This document shows, in pieces, positions 17,354-26,175 of a stretch of 35,822 nucleotides of DNA. Origin of the DNA: Verrucomicrobiia bacterium (GTDB lineage Bacteria > Verrucomicrobiota > Verrucomicrobiia > JABWAM01); the NCBI GenBank assembly GCA_028687435.1, contig JAQUAF010000060.1, positions 1 to 35,822 of the forward strand. The letters run 5' to 3'. Each line of letters begins with the position of its first letter. Position 1 is the stretch's first letter. The translations under genes and the position numbers were made by a program. The notes beneath the pieces were generated by a model. That model saw nothing but the letters and a program-made list of their open reading frames with translations. It was not told the origin of the DNA and did no database searches.

Positions 17354-18887
17354 CAATCTTGCCGGTCTGCTTTACGCCAATCTTGCCGCCGGACGGTCCG
17401 GGAAGACGGCTGTTTGTTGCGGTGACTTGCGGTTGACCTATGGGGAAATGGCCGCATTGACCAGCCGGGCGGGAAATGCCTTGAAAAGGGCGGGGGTGGA
17501 GCGTGGCGACCGGGTGGCTTTGCTTTTGCCGGACGGTCCGGAGTTCATGGCGGTTTTTCTGGGCGCCGCAGCCATCGGGGCGGTGGCGGCGCCATTCAAC
17601 ACCAATCTGGCAGCCGCGGAATATGAGTATCTGTTTCATCATGGGCAGGCGAAGATTCTGGTGACTGGCGCCGCGTTGTATCCATTGGTTGAGACGGTCT
17701 GGCCGAAGTGCCCCTGCTTGAAGAAGGTGATCGTGACCGGGCACCGGTTTTTTCCGCAAACGACAAACTGGCATGTGTGGATGGATGGCGTTTCATCGGA
17801 GCTGGCTGTGGCGGACACAGATGCGAATGAGCCGGCTTTCTGGCTGTACAGCTCGGGTTCCGCGGGATGCCCCAAGGGGGTGGTTCATTTGCATCGCAGC
17901 ATGGTTTATTCCTGCCGTTATTATGCCCAGGGAGTGTTGGGGATGGATGAAAAGGATGTCTGTTTTTCAGCTGCCAAGCTGTATCATGCGTATGGCTTGG
18001 GCAACAGCCTGAGTTTTCCGTTTTTTTCCGGCGCATCCTCGATCCTCTGGCCCGGCCCGCCGCTGCCGGAGGTTCTTTTTGAAACCATCAATCGGTTCAA
18101 ACCCACGATTTTCTTTGCCACTCCCGCCCTTTACGTGGGGATGCTGGCGATTGACGGGGCGGAGAAGAAGTACGATTTGAGTTCCCTGCGCCTGTGTGTT
18201 TCCGCAGGGGAGGCCTTGCCCGCCGCGGTTTTCACGCAATGGAAGGAACGTTTTGGCGGGGAGATTCTCGATGGCATTGGATCAACCGAGATGCTGCATA
18301 TTTTCATTTCAAACCGTCCCGGCCATGCCAGGGCCGGATCGAGCGGTTTGCTGGTTCCCGGTTACCAGGCCAGAATCATTGATGAACAGGGAAATCCGGT
18401 TCCGCCCGAGGGAGGCATCGGCGACTTGTGGGTCAGCGGGGAAAGCTCGGCTCTGGAGTATTGGAATAATCCGGAAAAGACCCGCGACACCATGCGGGGG
18501 GAATGGATTGTGACCGGTGACAAATACTCCCAGGATGCCGAGGGGTTTTATTGGTATCAAGGGCGTTCGGATGACATGCTCAAGGTAAACGGCCTTTGGG
18601 TTTCACCGATTGAGTTGGAAAACGTCCTGAACGAACATCCCGATGTGAAGGAATCCGCGGTGGTGGGGCTCCGGGATCAGAATGGATTGATCCAGGCCAA
18701 GGCCTTCGTGGTTTTGCGCCAGGGGGTGGCGGTCTCGCCGGACATGGCGCGCAAGCTGCAGGCTTTTGTAAAACAGCGGATGCCCCAGCGGTATCCAAAA
18801 CTTTTCGAGTTTGTGGCGGTCCTGCCCAGGACTTCCACGGGAAAGATCAAGCGGTTTGAATTGCGCGAGGCGGGAGTGATCGGTTGA
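17337..18887 (+). CDS. Acyl-CoA synthetase of the benzoate-CoA ligase family
   Basis: Adenylate-forming (ANL) enzyme that should activate a carboxylic acid with ATP and load it on CoA. From GTG 17337 it has 516 residues, typical of benzoate/4-hydroxybenzoate-CoA ligases. The P-loop-like motif is YSSGSAGCPKGVVHLH (171-186, with Ala where Thr is usual), followed by LYHAYGLGNSLSFPFFSG, GIGSTEMLHIFISN and the C-terminal catalytic-lysine motif STGKIKR. The frame continues upstream inside the flavoprotein gene to 17115, but family similarity begins near PYNNLAG. A GGAG about 9 bases before the GTG supports that start. The substrate could be an aromatic or another short acid. Confidence 0.88.
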   Translation: MQPPYNNLAGLLYANLAAGRSGKTAVCCGDLRLTYGEMAALTSRAGNALKRAGVERGDRVALLLPDGPEFMAVFLGAAAIGAVAAPFNTNLAAAEYEYLFHHGQAKILVTGAALYPLVETVWPKCPCLKKVIVTGHRFFPQTTNWHVWMDGVSSELAVADTDANEPAFWLYSSGSAGCPKGVVHLHRSMVYSCRYYAQGVLGMDEKDVCFSAAKLYHAYGLGNSLSFPFFSGASSILWPGPPLPEVLFETINRFKPTIFFATPALYVGMLAIDGAEKKYDLSSLRLCVSAGEALPAAVFTQWKERFGGEILDGIGSTEMLHIFISNRPGHARAGSSGLLVPGYQARIIDEQGNPVPPEGGIGDLWVSGESSALEYWNNPEKTRDTMRGEWIVTGDKYSQDAEGFYWYQGRSDDMLKVNGLWVSPIELENVLNEHPDVKESAVVGLRDQNGLIQAKAFVVLRQGVAVSPDMARKLQAFVKQRMPQRYPKLFEFVAVLPRTSTGKIKRFELREAGVIG

Positions 18888-19217
18888 GCGGACTGGCATG
18901 GTCTGCGGATTGGGCGGGGACGATCATGCCGCCTCACTTTGGGATGATATCGTCCGCGTTGGAGTCGAGCAGGGATAAATCATTTTTATTTCCCCTGTCA
19001 AACCAGCCCTTGCCGTCTCCGGGTTTTTTGTCCAACACGACATCACGTTGGATAATGGGAAGGGGCGGTGGACGCCCCTGAGATCGCCAAGCAGTTTGAA
19101 ATGATTCGCAAGGAAGTGTGCGGGAAGTGACGTGAGTGGCGGAAGGGATGCGGAAAGGCCGGGGGGAGCCGGGAATCATGGGAGGGGTCTTGACAAGGGA
19201 GGGCTTTTGCATCGAGC
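18888..19217. other. 330-base gap between the acyl-CoA ligase and glycosyltransferase genes
   Basis: No convincing gene. A hairpin with a 7-bp stem (AGGGGCG 19061-19067 with CGCCCCT 19073-19079, loop GTGGA) has no T-run on either strand, so it is not a standard terminator. TTGACA at 19190-19195 has no matching -10. A minus-strand frame (18934-19227) ends in a charged, protein-like stretch (DKKPGDGKGWFDRG) and might be a remnant or micro-ORF, but it has no plausible start or ribosome-binding site. Confidence 0.4.
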
Positions 19218-20441
19218 ATGCCTTCAATGAGCCGTTATTTGTTTATCAACCAGTACTATTGGCCTGACGAAGCGGCAACCGCCCAATTGCTGGCGGATCT
19301 GACGGAATATCTGGCGGCGGCAGGACATGAGGTGACGGTGGTATGCGGACGCGGACGCTACTCGGCCGCCGGGCCATTGCCGGCGGGAGAGAGCTGGCAT
19401 GCCGGGGTGAGGATTGTCCGGGTGAACGGCACGGATGGAGGAAGGTTCAGTTGGGGCGGCCGTTTGAGCGACGGGATTACTTTTCTGGCCGCAGCCTGGT
19501 GGCGGATGCGCTTTTTGCCGCGCCATGATGTGGTGGTGGCCATGACCAGTCCGCCATGGGTGGGGCGGTTGGGGGTGGAGTATCACCGGCATCATGGGAC
19601 GCCGTTGGTTTCATGGGTGCAGGACATTTATCCGGAGATCGCGGTGAAATTGGGGGTGATCAGGAATCCGTGGGTGATTCGTTTATTGGAGCGGCAATCG
19701 GCATTGATTGGCCGGGAGAGCGCGCGACTGGTGGCGCCGGCGGAGGATATGAGGGATGTATTGATGGCTCATCTCGGAGAAAGGGTTTGTGTGGCGGCCA
19801 TTCCCAATTGGGCCAGAACAGATTTGATCCAGCCGGGGCCGGTGCGTGAGAATTCATTCCGGCGCGAGAAGGGCTGGCTTGGCGACCGGGTTTTGATGTA
19901 TTCTGGCAATGCCGGACGCGGGCATGATTTTGACGCCATGCTGCGATTGACGGCGCGGTTGCATGAAGAGATGAAAAACCTTCGTTTTGTGCTGGTTGGA
20001 GACACCCCCCGGCATGCCCGGGTGGCGGCGCAGGCGCGCCGCATGGGGGTGACGCGTTTCACCTGTCTTCCCACGCAATCCCGTTCCAGGCTGGGGGAGG
20101 TGCTGGGCGCCGCCGATGCGCATCTGGTGACACAGCGGACGGAGACGAACGGGTTGATGATGCCCAGCAAGTTTTATGGGATTGTGGCGGCCGGCCGGCC
20201 GGTGATTTATATCGGGCCGCCCTGTTCGGAGATCGGACGTTTGGTTTCGGGAAACCGGCTTGGGGTGGCCGTGGCGCCCGAGGCGGCCGGGGAGAAGCAG
20301 GATGTCGCGAGGGTGGTGAACATGGCGCAGGATGAGCCCGGGGTGGTGGAGGATTTGCGCGGCTGGGCCATGCGGAATGCCTCGCACGAGGTGCGTTTGC
20401 CCCAGTTTGCCGCTTTGCTGAAGGAGGTGGAGAAATGTTGA
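19218..20441 (+). CDS. Glycosyltransferase family 4 (WcaI-like)
   Basis: A 407-residue GT-B fold enzyme that transfers a sugar from an NDP-sugar during polysaccharide synthesis. The N-terminus RYLFINQYYWPDEAATAQLL is typical of WcaI/colanic-type GT4 enzymes. The middle has SWVQDIYPEIAVKLG, and the donor-binding C-terminal half has VLMYSGNAGRGHDF and PSKFYGIVAAGRPVIYIG. The second ATG at 19227 (MSRYLFINQYY) may be the real start. It overlaps the next gene by 7 bases, the first of three tightly packed polysaccharide genes. Sugar and linkage cannot be read from sequence. Confidence 0.9.
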   Translation: MPSMSRYLFINQYYWPDEAATAQLLADLTEYLAAAGHEVTVVCGRGRYSAAGPLPAGESWHAGVRIVRVNGTDGGRFSWGGRLSDGITFLAAAWWRMRFLPRHDVVVAMTSPPWVGRLGVEYHRHHGTPLVSWVQDIYPEIAVKLGVIRNPWVIRLLERQSALIGRESARLVAPAEDMRDVLMAHLGERVCVAAIPNWARTDLIQPGPVRENSFRREKGWLGDRVLMYSGNAGRGHDFDAMLRLTARLHEEMKNLRFVLVGDTPRHARVAAQARRMGVTRFTCLPTQSRSRLGEVLGAADAHLVTQRTETNGLMMPSKFYGIVAAGRPVIYIGPPCSEIGRLVSGNRLGVAVAPEAAGEKQDVARVVNMAQDEPGVVEDLRGWAMRNASHEVRLPQFAALLKEVEKC

Positions 20442-21895
20442 ATTCATTGCTTTTCTGGTGGACGGCGGCTTGCGGCGGCTTGGGGTTGGTGACGGCGTTT
20501 TTGCTGACTCCGGTGGTTTGCGATTGGTCCAGACGGTTTCAGTTGACAGATCGAGCGCGGCAGTTTCACCACACCAACATGGTTGATGTGCCGCGGCTTG
20601 GGGGAGTGGTGTTGATGGCCTCCTTTGTTGCCGCAGTGGGGATGGCGGTTTTTTTTCTGGGGGTGAACCGCCTGTCGCAGGAAGTCTGGGTGATGATTCT
20701 GACATCCCAAGCGATGTTTACGCTGGGTTTTTGGGATGACATCCGCCCGTTGGGCGCGAAGTTCAAGTTTGGCGCGCAGATTTTGATTGCGAGCATTGCC
20801 TTCCATGGCGGATTGCAGATTGACACCTGGACCAATTTTTTTACGGGTTCCATGCAGGGGTTGGGAATCCTGTCGTGGCCGGTGACGGTTTTCTGGCTGG
20901 TGGCAGTGACAAACCTGATCAATTTGATGGATGGCATTGATGGCCTGGCTGCGGGGGCGTGTTTCATGCTGATGCTTTTGCTTGCGGCGGTGGGATGGAA
21001 CAGCGCCAATGTCACAGCCTTGCTGCTGGCGGCGGGAATGGCGGGGGGGATGGGAGGGTTTCTTTTTTATAATTTTCCGCCGGCCCGGATTTTCATGGGG
21101 GATGGAGGGGCCTATTTTGCCGGATTTTTGATTGCGGAATTGTCCCTGCTCAGTTCCAACAAGGGGACGATCGCGGCGGCCCTGGTGGTGCCTTTCATTG
21201 CCATGGGATTGCCGATCATTGACGCCAGTTTCGCCCTGGTGCGGCGCGGATTGAGGGGTTTGCCGATTTTCAGGGCGGATCGCCAGCATGTTCATCACCG
21301 CCTGGTTGCCATGGGGTTGACGCAGAGCCGCGCGGTGTGGATTTTGTATGCCATCAGCGCCGGGTTTGGGATACTGGCTTTGGGCGGGTTTGCATATCAA
21401 GGCCGGTTGTTTCCGATTTTATTCGGCATCTTGATGGTTTTGATGGTGCTGGCCGCCCGTTTTTTTGGATTTGTGCAGGATTGGTACAAGGTGGGATATT
21501 TGCTTTCCAATGCCATTCAGTCCCGGCGGAAAACCCGTTTTGCCCTGCACCTGGGACGGTGGCTGGAGATGGAGGCGGAACGTTGTGAAAACCTGGATGA
21601 GCTTTGGAATTTGTTTGTTTTTATGTTGAGGAGGTTTGGTTTCACTGAAGCGCGTCTGGTGGCGGGTGATGGAGCGGTTGTCCGGCGGATGAAAGTGGAG
21701 GGGAAACATTCCGGAGAATCCTGGCGTAACCGGATCTTGTTGAACGACGAACGGAATGGAGCGTTGGAACTGGCCATTCCAGCGGAGGTTTTGCCATCGG
21801 ATTTTTGCCAGCTTTACGCCGAACTGGCGGCGGAGTACTGGCAAAAGGCGGAGTTGCGCTGGCGGCAAATCCATCCGGAGCGGAGTGAAAGGTGA
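20435..21895 (+). CDS. WecA/MraY-type polyprenyl-phosphate sugar-1-phosphate transferase with C-terminal extension
   Basis: An integral membrane enzyme that starts glycan synthesis by moving an N-acetylhexosamine-1-phosphate onto undecaprenyl phosphate. About 11 hydrophobic segments span residues 1-345. Catalytic marks are intact: DD at 101-102 (FWDDIRPLG), NLMDGIDG (163-170), FMGDGGAYFAG and the cytoplasmic HVHH (285-288). WecA-type enzymes normally stop near here. This protein continues with about 137 soluble residues (350-486) containing basic and acidic helices, which I do not recognise. It overlaps the GT by 7 bases and the next gene by 4. In this context it is the likely first enzyme of a surface or exopolysaccharide pathway rather than MraY. 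Confidence 0.92.
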   Translation: MLNSLLFWWTAACGGLGLVTAFLLTPVVCDWSRRFQLTDRARQFHHTNMVDVPRLGGVVLMASFVAAVGMAVFFLGVNRLSQEVWVMILTSQAMFTLGFWDDIRPLGAKFKFGAQILIASIAFHGGLQIDTWTNFFTGSMQGLGILSWPVTVFWLVAVTNLINLMDGIDGLAAGACFMLMLLLAAVGWNSANVTALLLAAGMAGGMGGFLFYNFPPARIFMGDGGAYFAGFLIAELSLLSSNKGTIAAALVVPFIAMGLPIIDASFALVRRGLRGLPIFRADRQHVHHRLVAMGLTQSRAVWILYAISAGFGILALGGFAYQGRLFPILFGILMVLMVLAARFFGFVQDWYKVGYLLSNAIQSRRKTRFALHLGRWLEMEAERCENLDELWNLFVFMLRRFGFTEARLVAGDGAVVRRMKVEGKHSGESWRNRILLNDERNGALELAIPAEVLPSDFCQLYAELAAEYWQKAELRWRQIHPERSER

Positions 21896-24333
21896 AAAGG
21901 AAAGCTTCGTTTTATCCTCCCCTGCCCGAGCGCCGCGCTGTGGCGCAGACACTCTTTTTTTGTTCGGGACTTGTTCCATTGCTTTGGTTCGGAGGCTCGG
22001 AAACCGGGGCGCGAGTGACGGTTTTTTTGCTGCTGGCGGCGGCTTGTTTGCTGGAGGCATCCGTTTCCGGGGTGTCCCAGTATCATCCGTCCCGGATCGC
22101 TTTGTGGCTGGCGGGAGGGATGGCCGCAGTGATGGGATTGTCGCTGGCGCCGTGGCCGGCCGCCTGGGCTTCATGGCTGGCGCCAGCCCAGTCAAGGCTG
22201 GAGGGAGAACTTCCGGCGCCAGTTGGCGCATGGTTGCATCTGAGCATGGCGCCCAACGAGACCTGGCAGGCGGCGGCGGTCTGGATGGGGGGGGCAGCGA
22301 CGCTTTATCTGGCATGGTTTTGGTCGGGGGAACATCGTTTCAGGCGACAGTTGCGTGTTGTTTTATTGGCGCTTGGTGTGCTGGCGGCGGTCTTGGGGGT
22401 GATGGACCAGATCATGGGAAGCGACCGGATTTATGGATTGCGCGCCACGATTTTTCCCAATCACTGGGGCGCATTTGTGAATCGCAACCATTTTTCCCAT
22501 TATATGAACGTGTGCGGGCTGTTCAGTCTGGGGTTGTTTTTTCATTTTTGTTTTCCTGTGGAGCGAGGACGGCAAAACCGGCGTTACGGGGCGGCGGCGC
22601 TGGGGATTGCGTTGTTGTGCCTGGGGTGTTCGGTGGCAACCACTTCCAAGGGAGGAATGGTTTCCCTTGGCACGGGGTTGTGTTTGCTGGCCTTTGGGGT
22701 GTGTTTTCGAGGGTTGTCGGGTTTGCGTCCAAAGTTCATGCTGTTGGTGTTGCTGGCGGGCGCGGCGGCAGTCCTGACTTATGGGCGGGGTTCCCTCAAC
22801 CGGGTGGAGAGCTATGTAAAGGGGAATGAGGCAAGGCATGAGGGACGCTGGGAGATCTGGTCGGATGTCTGGCGCATGGGACGGGATGCAGGCGCAAGGG
22901 GGATTGGCCCGGGCGCGTTTGAGACGGTTTTCCCGGCCTGGCAAACCTGCGCGGGAGGGATGACGGTTACGCATCCTGAAAACGAGTATTTGCAACTGTG
23001 GGTGGAATGGGGATTGGCAGGAACGGTGGTCTGGGTGTTGGCGGCATGTTTTTTGGCGAAGGAGGCGTGGCATGGGTTGAGCGGACGGCATCGGGGCTGG
23101 CAGCCTGGCGCCTGGGCGGCCCTGGCGGCGGCGGCGGTCCATGCCTCCATGGATTTTCCCACGCACATTCCTGCCAATGCCTGGATCATCTGCGCATTGC
23201 TGGGCATGTGTTTGCATCACCATGTCGATGGCCTGCCATCGAACGAAGGGGATGCCGCGAAAAACGGTTTTTTGTTCAAGTTTCGTTGTCATCCGGAAAA
23301 TTTGCTGCTGGGGGTGTTTTTGCTGGGGGGCGCGGCGGTTTATGCGGGATGTTCGCGGGATTTTTTTTCAAGGACGGAGGATTGTTTGCGCCGGGGTGAT
23401 TTTCAAACCGCATGGAACCGGAGCGGAAAGGCGGTTGATGGATGGCCTTTTTATTGGCGGACGCATTTGTTGAAGGGGGTTGCGGCGGCTGGGTTGCCAG
23501 GAAAAACGAGGGAGGCGCAGCGCGCCTTTCGCGCCGCCCAGCGGCTGGGCCAGGTCAATCCGGAGATATCAGGCCAGGCTGGCATGCTTTTTTTAAAGCG
23601 TTCTCCCGCAGCGGCGGCAGATTTCTTTGAGACATCGGTTGCCGTGGCCGCTGTTCCTTCCCGTCAACTTTGGAAATTGATGGAACAGGTGGACAGGGCG
23701 GGAGGGGATGCGGGGGCGCTGGCATCGGCGGCCGGGAGGGATGCAAAATGCTGGGCTGCTTTTTTTCGTTACATGAGTGGACGGCCCGATGCGGGGGCGC
23801 TTTTGGAATCATGGCTGGAGATGGGGAGGGACCTTTGGCTGCGGAGTCCGGATCAACGTTTGCAGGTGTTGGGGCCGCTGATTGAGAGGGGGATGGCCCG
23901 GCAGGCGGCGGAGGCATTCAGGATTCTGCCGCCGTCCGCGGAGGAGGAGGAGTTCTGGCAGGCCCGGGCGATGGAGCGGCTTGGAGAGTGGGAGACATCC
24001 GCGCGGATTTATGAGCGTTTATGGCGGAAGAAGAATTCGCCTCCGGCATTTGAGGCTTTTTTTCCTGTGGGACGGCAGGTTTTGCAGCGCGCCGCGCTGA
24101 AGGCGGATGATTTGAGATACCAGCGCCAGGTGGCCGAAAGTCTGGCCGCCCAGGGGAATTTCGAGGATGCGGGGCCGGTGTGGGAACGCATCATGGCCGC
24201 CGAGCCGGATAATGCCCGCGCGCGATATGGATTGGCGGCGGCGCTTTCCGAATGTGGGGCGTGGAAACGGGCTGCCGGGGCGTGGGGGGCGCTGGCGGGG
24301 GAAGCCCTTAAAATCCAGAGTTGGCAACGATGA
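21892..24333 (+). CDS. O-antigen ligase/polymerase (Wzy_C family) with C-terminal helical repeats
   Basis: An 813-residue protein. Residues 1-480 have about ten to twelve membrane segments and the Wzy/WaaL periplasmic-loop pattern: NHFSHYMNVCGLFS, GRWEIWSDVWRM, GIGPGAFETVF and HPENEYLQLWVEWG. This domain ligates or polymerises lipid-linked sugars at the periplasmic face. The last 320 residues form TPR-like helical repeats, which may contact partners. The start is GTG, overlapping the previous stop by 4 bases (GTGA). With its neighbours it forms a minimal initiate-extend-polymerise set. Flippase, export and further GT genes are not in view. Confidence 0.88.
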   Translation: MKRKASFYPPLPERRAVAQTLFFCSGLVPLLWFGGSETGARVTVFLLLAAACLLEASVSGVSQYHPSRIALWLAGGMAAVMGLSLAPWPAAWASWLAPAQSRLEGELPAPVGAWLHLSMAPNETWQAAAVWMGGAATLYLAWFWSGEHRFRRQLRVVLLALGVLAAVLGVMDQIMGSDRIYGLRATIFPNHWGAFVNRNHFSHYMNVCGLFSLGLFFHFCFPVERGRQNRRYGAAALGIALLCLGCSVATTSKGGMVSLGTGLCLLAFGVCFRGLSGLRPKFMLLVLLAGAAAVLTYGRGSLNRVESYVKGNEARHEGRWEIWSDVWRMGRDAGARGIGPGAFETVFPAWQTCAGGMTVTHPENEYLQLWVEWGLAGTVVWVLAACFLAKEAWHGLSGRHRGWQPGAWAALAAAAVHASMDFPTHIPANAWIICALLGMCLHHHVDGLPSNEGDAAKNGFLFKFRCHPENLLLGVFLLGGAAVYAGCSRDFFSRTEDCLRRGDFQTAWNRSGKAVDGWPFYWRTHLLKGVAAAGLPGKTREAQRAFRAAQRLGQVNPEISGQAGMLFLKRSPAAAADFFETSVAVAAVPSRQLWKLMEQVDRAGGDAGALASAAGRDAKCWAAFFRYMSGRPDAGALLESWLEMGRDLWLRSPDQRLQVLGPLIERGMARQAAEAFRILPPSAEEEEFWQARAMERLGEWETSARIYERLWRKKNSPPAFEAFFPVGRQVLQRAALKADDLRYQRQVAESLAAQGNFEDAGPVWERIMAAEPDNARARYGLAAALSECGAWKRAAGAWGALAGEALKIQSWQR

Positions 24334-24342
24334 CCCGCCCCC

Positions 24343-24377
24343 GAAAGGCGTCTCGTTTCACGACAGGCTTTTTTTGG
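24343..24377 (+). terminator. Possible imperfect terminator after the polysaccharide genes
   Basis: A degenerate hairpin (AAAGGC..TCGT with ACGA..GCTTT, two mismatches) is followed directly by a seven-T run. It fits the end of the polysaccharide operon before pyrH, but the stem is weak. Confidence 0.35.
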
Positions 24378-24428
24378 GGTGAAAATGAGATTTTCCTTTC
24401 CTTTTGGGCTTGCTTTGTAGTTTTCTAG

Positions 24429-25175
<747 letters not shown>

Positions 25176-25192
25176 GAAGGCGGACACGACAC

Positions 25193-26026
25193 ATGGTTGA
25201 TTTTTTTCTAATGCGTTGGCGGTCGGGATTTGAGATTCTCCTGCTCAGCTTCGTTATTTATTTCATTTTGCGATACATCCGGGGGACTCGCGGGGCGAGG
25301 GTTTTGCTGGGGCTGGTGTTGTTGTTGTTGTTCATGGCGGCGCTCAGCCATGTTTTTGATCTGAAGGTGATCGGATGGCTGCTGGGGCATTTTCTGACAT
25401 TCATTGTGCTGGCTTTGGTGGTGATTTTTCAGCCGGAGTTGAGAAGGGCGCTGGCGGAACTGGGGGGCAAACCGCTGTTCCTTTTCATGTCCAACGAACA
25501 GGTGGTGGTGAATGCGCTTGTGCGCACGGCGCAGAGTTTTTCGGCGAGGAAGGTCGGGGCCTTGATTGCGGTGGAACGCGAAATTGATTTGAGAACCCTG
25601 GTGGAGGAGGGGGGGGCGCTGCTGGATGCGCAGGTTTCCCAGGAATTGTTGGATCAGCTTTTTTTCCCGAACTCGCCCCTGCATGACGGCGGTGTGATCA
25701 TTCGCAATGACCGGGTGGTGGCTGCGGCATGCATTTTTCCCCTGACGCAGCGCATGGATCTGGCCAAGAGTGTGGGGACCCGGCACCGGGCGGCGCTGGG
25801 ACTGGCCGAGGAGACGGATGCGGTGGTGCTGGTGGTGTCCGAGGAGACGGGCTGGATTTCGGTGGCATGCCAGAAGGAATTTTACCAGCACCTGGATGCG
25901 GAGAAGCTTCAGCAGCTGCTGAAACGGTTGCTGCTGGGCAGTTCGGACGCGGGATGGGGAGGGGGAGTGAAAAAGACTTTGCGAAAAGCCGCGGGCAGGC
26001 TAGGTTTTTCGCATTCCACATCATGA
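25193..26026 (+). CDS. cdaA: Membrane diadenylate cyclase CdaA (DAC domain)
   Basis: Makes c-di-AMP from two ATP. 277 residues, the usual CdaA size. Three N-terminal membrane helices (about 12-28, 35-55, 60-80) precede the DAC domain. The catalytic motif region reads LHDGGVII (DGG at 165-167, where most relatives have DGA), and the RHR motif is intact at 197-199 (GTRHRAALGLAEETDA). The ATG at 25193 follows an AGGAAGG ribosome-binding site about 12 bases upstream; the frame is open further upstream inside pyrH, which is not credible. Its stop overlaps the start of the next ORF by ATGA. In Firmicutes the order is cdaA-cdaR-glmM, and CdaR and GlmM both bind CdaA. Confidence 0.95.
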   Translation: MVDFFLMRWRSGFEILLLSFVIYFILRYIRGTRGARVLLGLVLLLLFMAALSHVFDLKVIGWLLGHFLTFIVLALVVIFQPELRRALAELGGKPLFLFMSNEQVVVNALVRTAQSFSARKVGALIAVEREIDLRTLVEEGGALLDAQVSQELLDQLFFPNSPLHDGGVIIRNDRVVAAACIFPLTQRMDLAKSVGTRHRAALGLAEETDAVVLVVSEETGWISVACQKEFYQHLDAEKLQQLLKRLLLGSSDAGWGGGVKKTLRKAAGRLGFSHSTS

Positions 26027-26175
26027 GATCCTGTTTTTTCCATAATTTCGGGTTGAAGCTGGTGGCGGTCTTCCTGGCCGCCCTGGTGTGGCTGGTGATC
26101 AACGCCAAACTGGAGGAGAAATCCGCCGCAGGAGCAAAGGCGGGAGACAGAAAGGTTTTGCCGTTTTTACCATGA
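26023..26175 (+). CDS. Mini-CdaR: CdaR/YbbR membrane anchor without YbbR domains
   Basis: A 50-residue single-pass membrane protein. It begins MRSCFFHNFGLKLVAVFLAA and has one hydrophobic helix (about residues 10-27) followed by about 20 charged residues. The start closely follows the N-terminus of CdaR/YbbR proteins (a short basic segment, N-x-G-LKL-x-A, then a helix ending L-W-L), and the position between cdaA and glmM is exactly that of cdaR. The YbbR repeats that make up the rest of CdaR (300 or more residues) are absent. The ORF overlaps cdaA (26023-26026) and glmM (26172-26175) by ATGA on both sides, which argues for a settled short gene rather than a fresh frameshift. Confidence 0.8.
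   Translation: MRSCFFHNFGLKLVAVFLAALVWLVINAKLEEKSAAGAKAGDRKVLPFLP

Noticed and set aside
18934..19227. 97-residue minus-strand frame in the ligase-GT gap with a protein-like tail
   Set aside because: No ribosome-binding site or clear start, and only the last 35 residues look natural, so kept as a remark in the gap entry.
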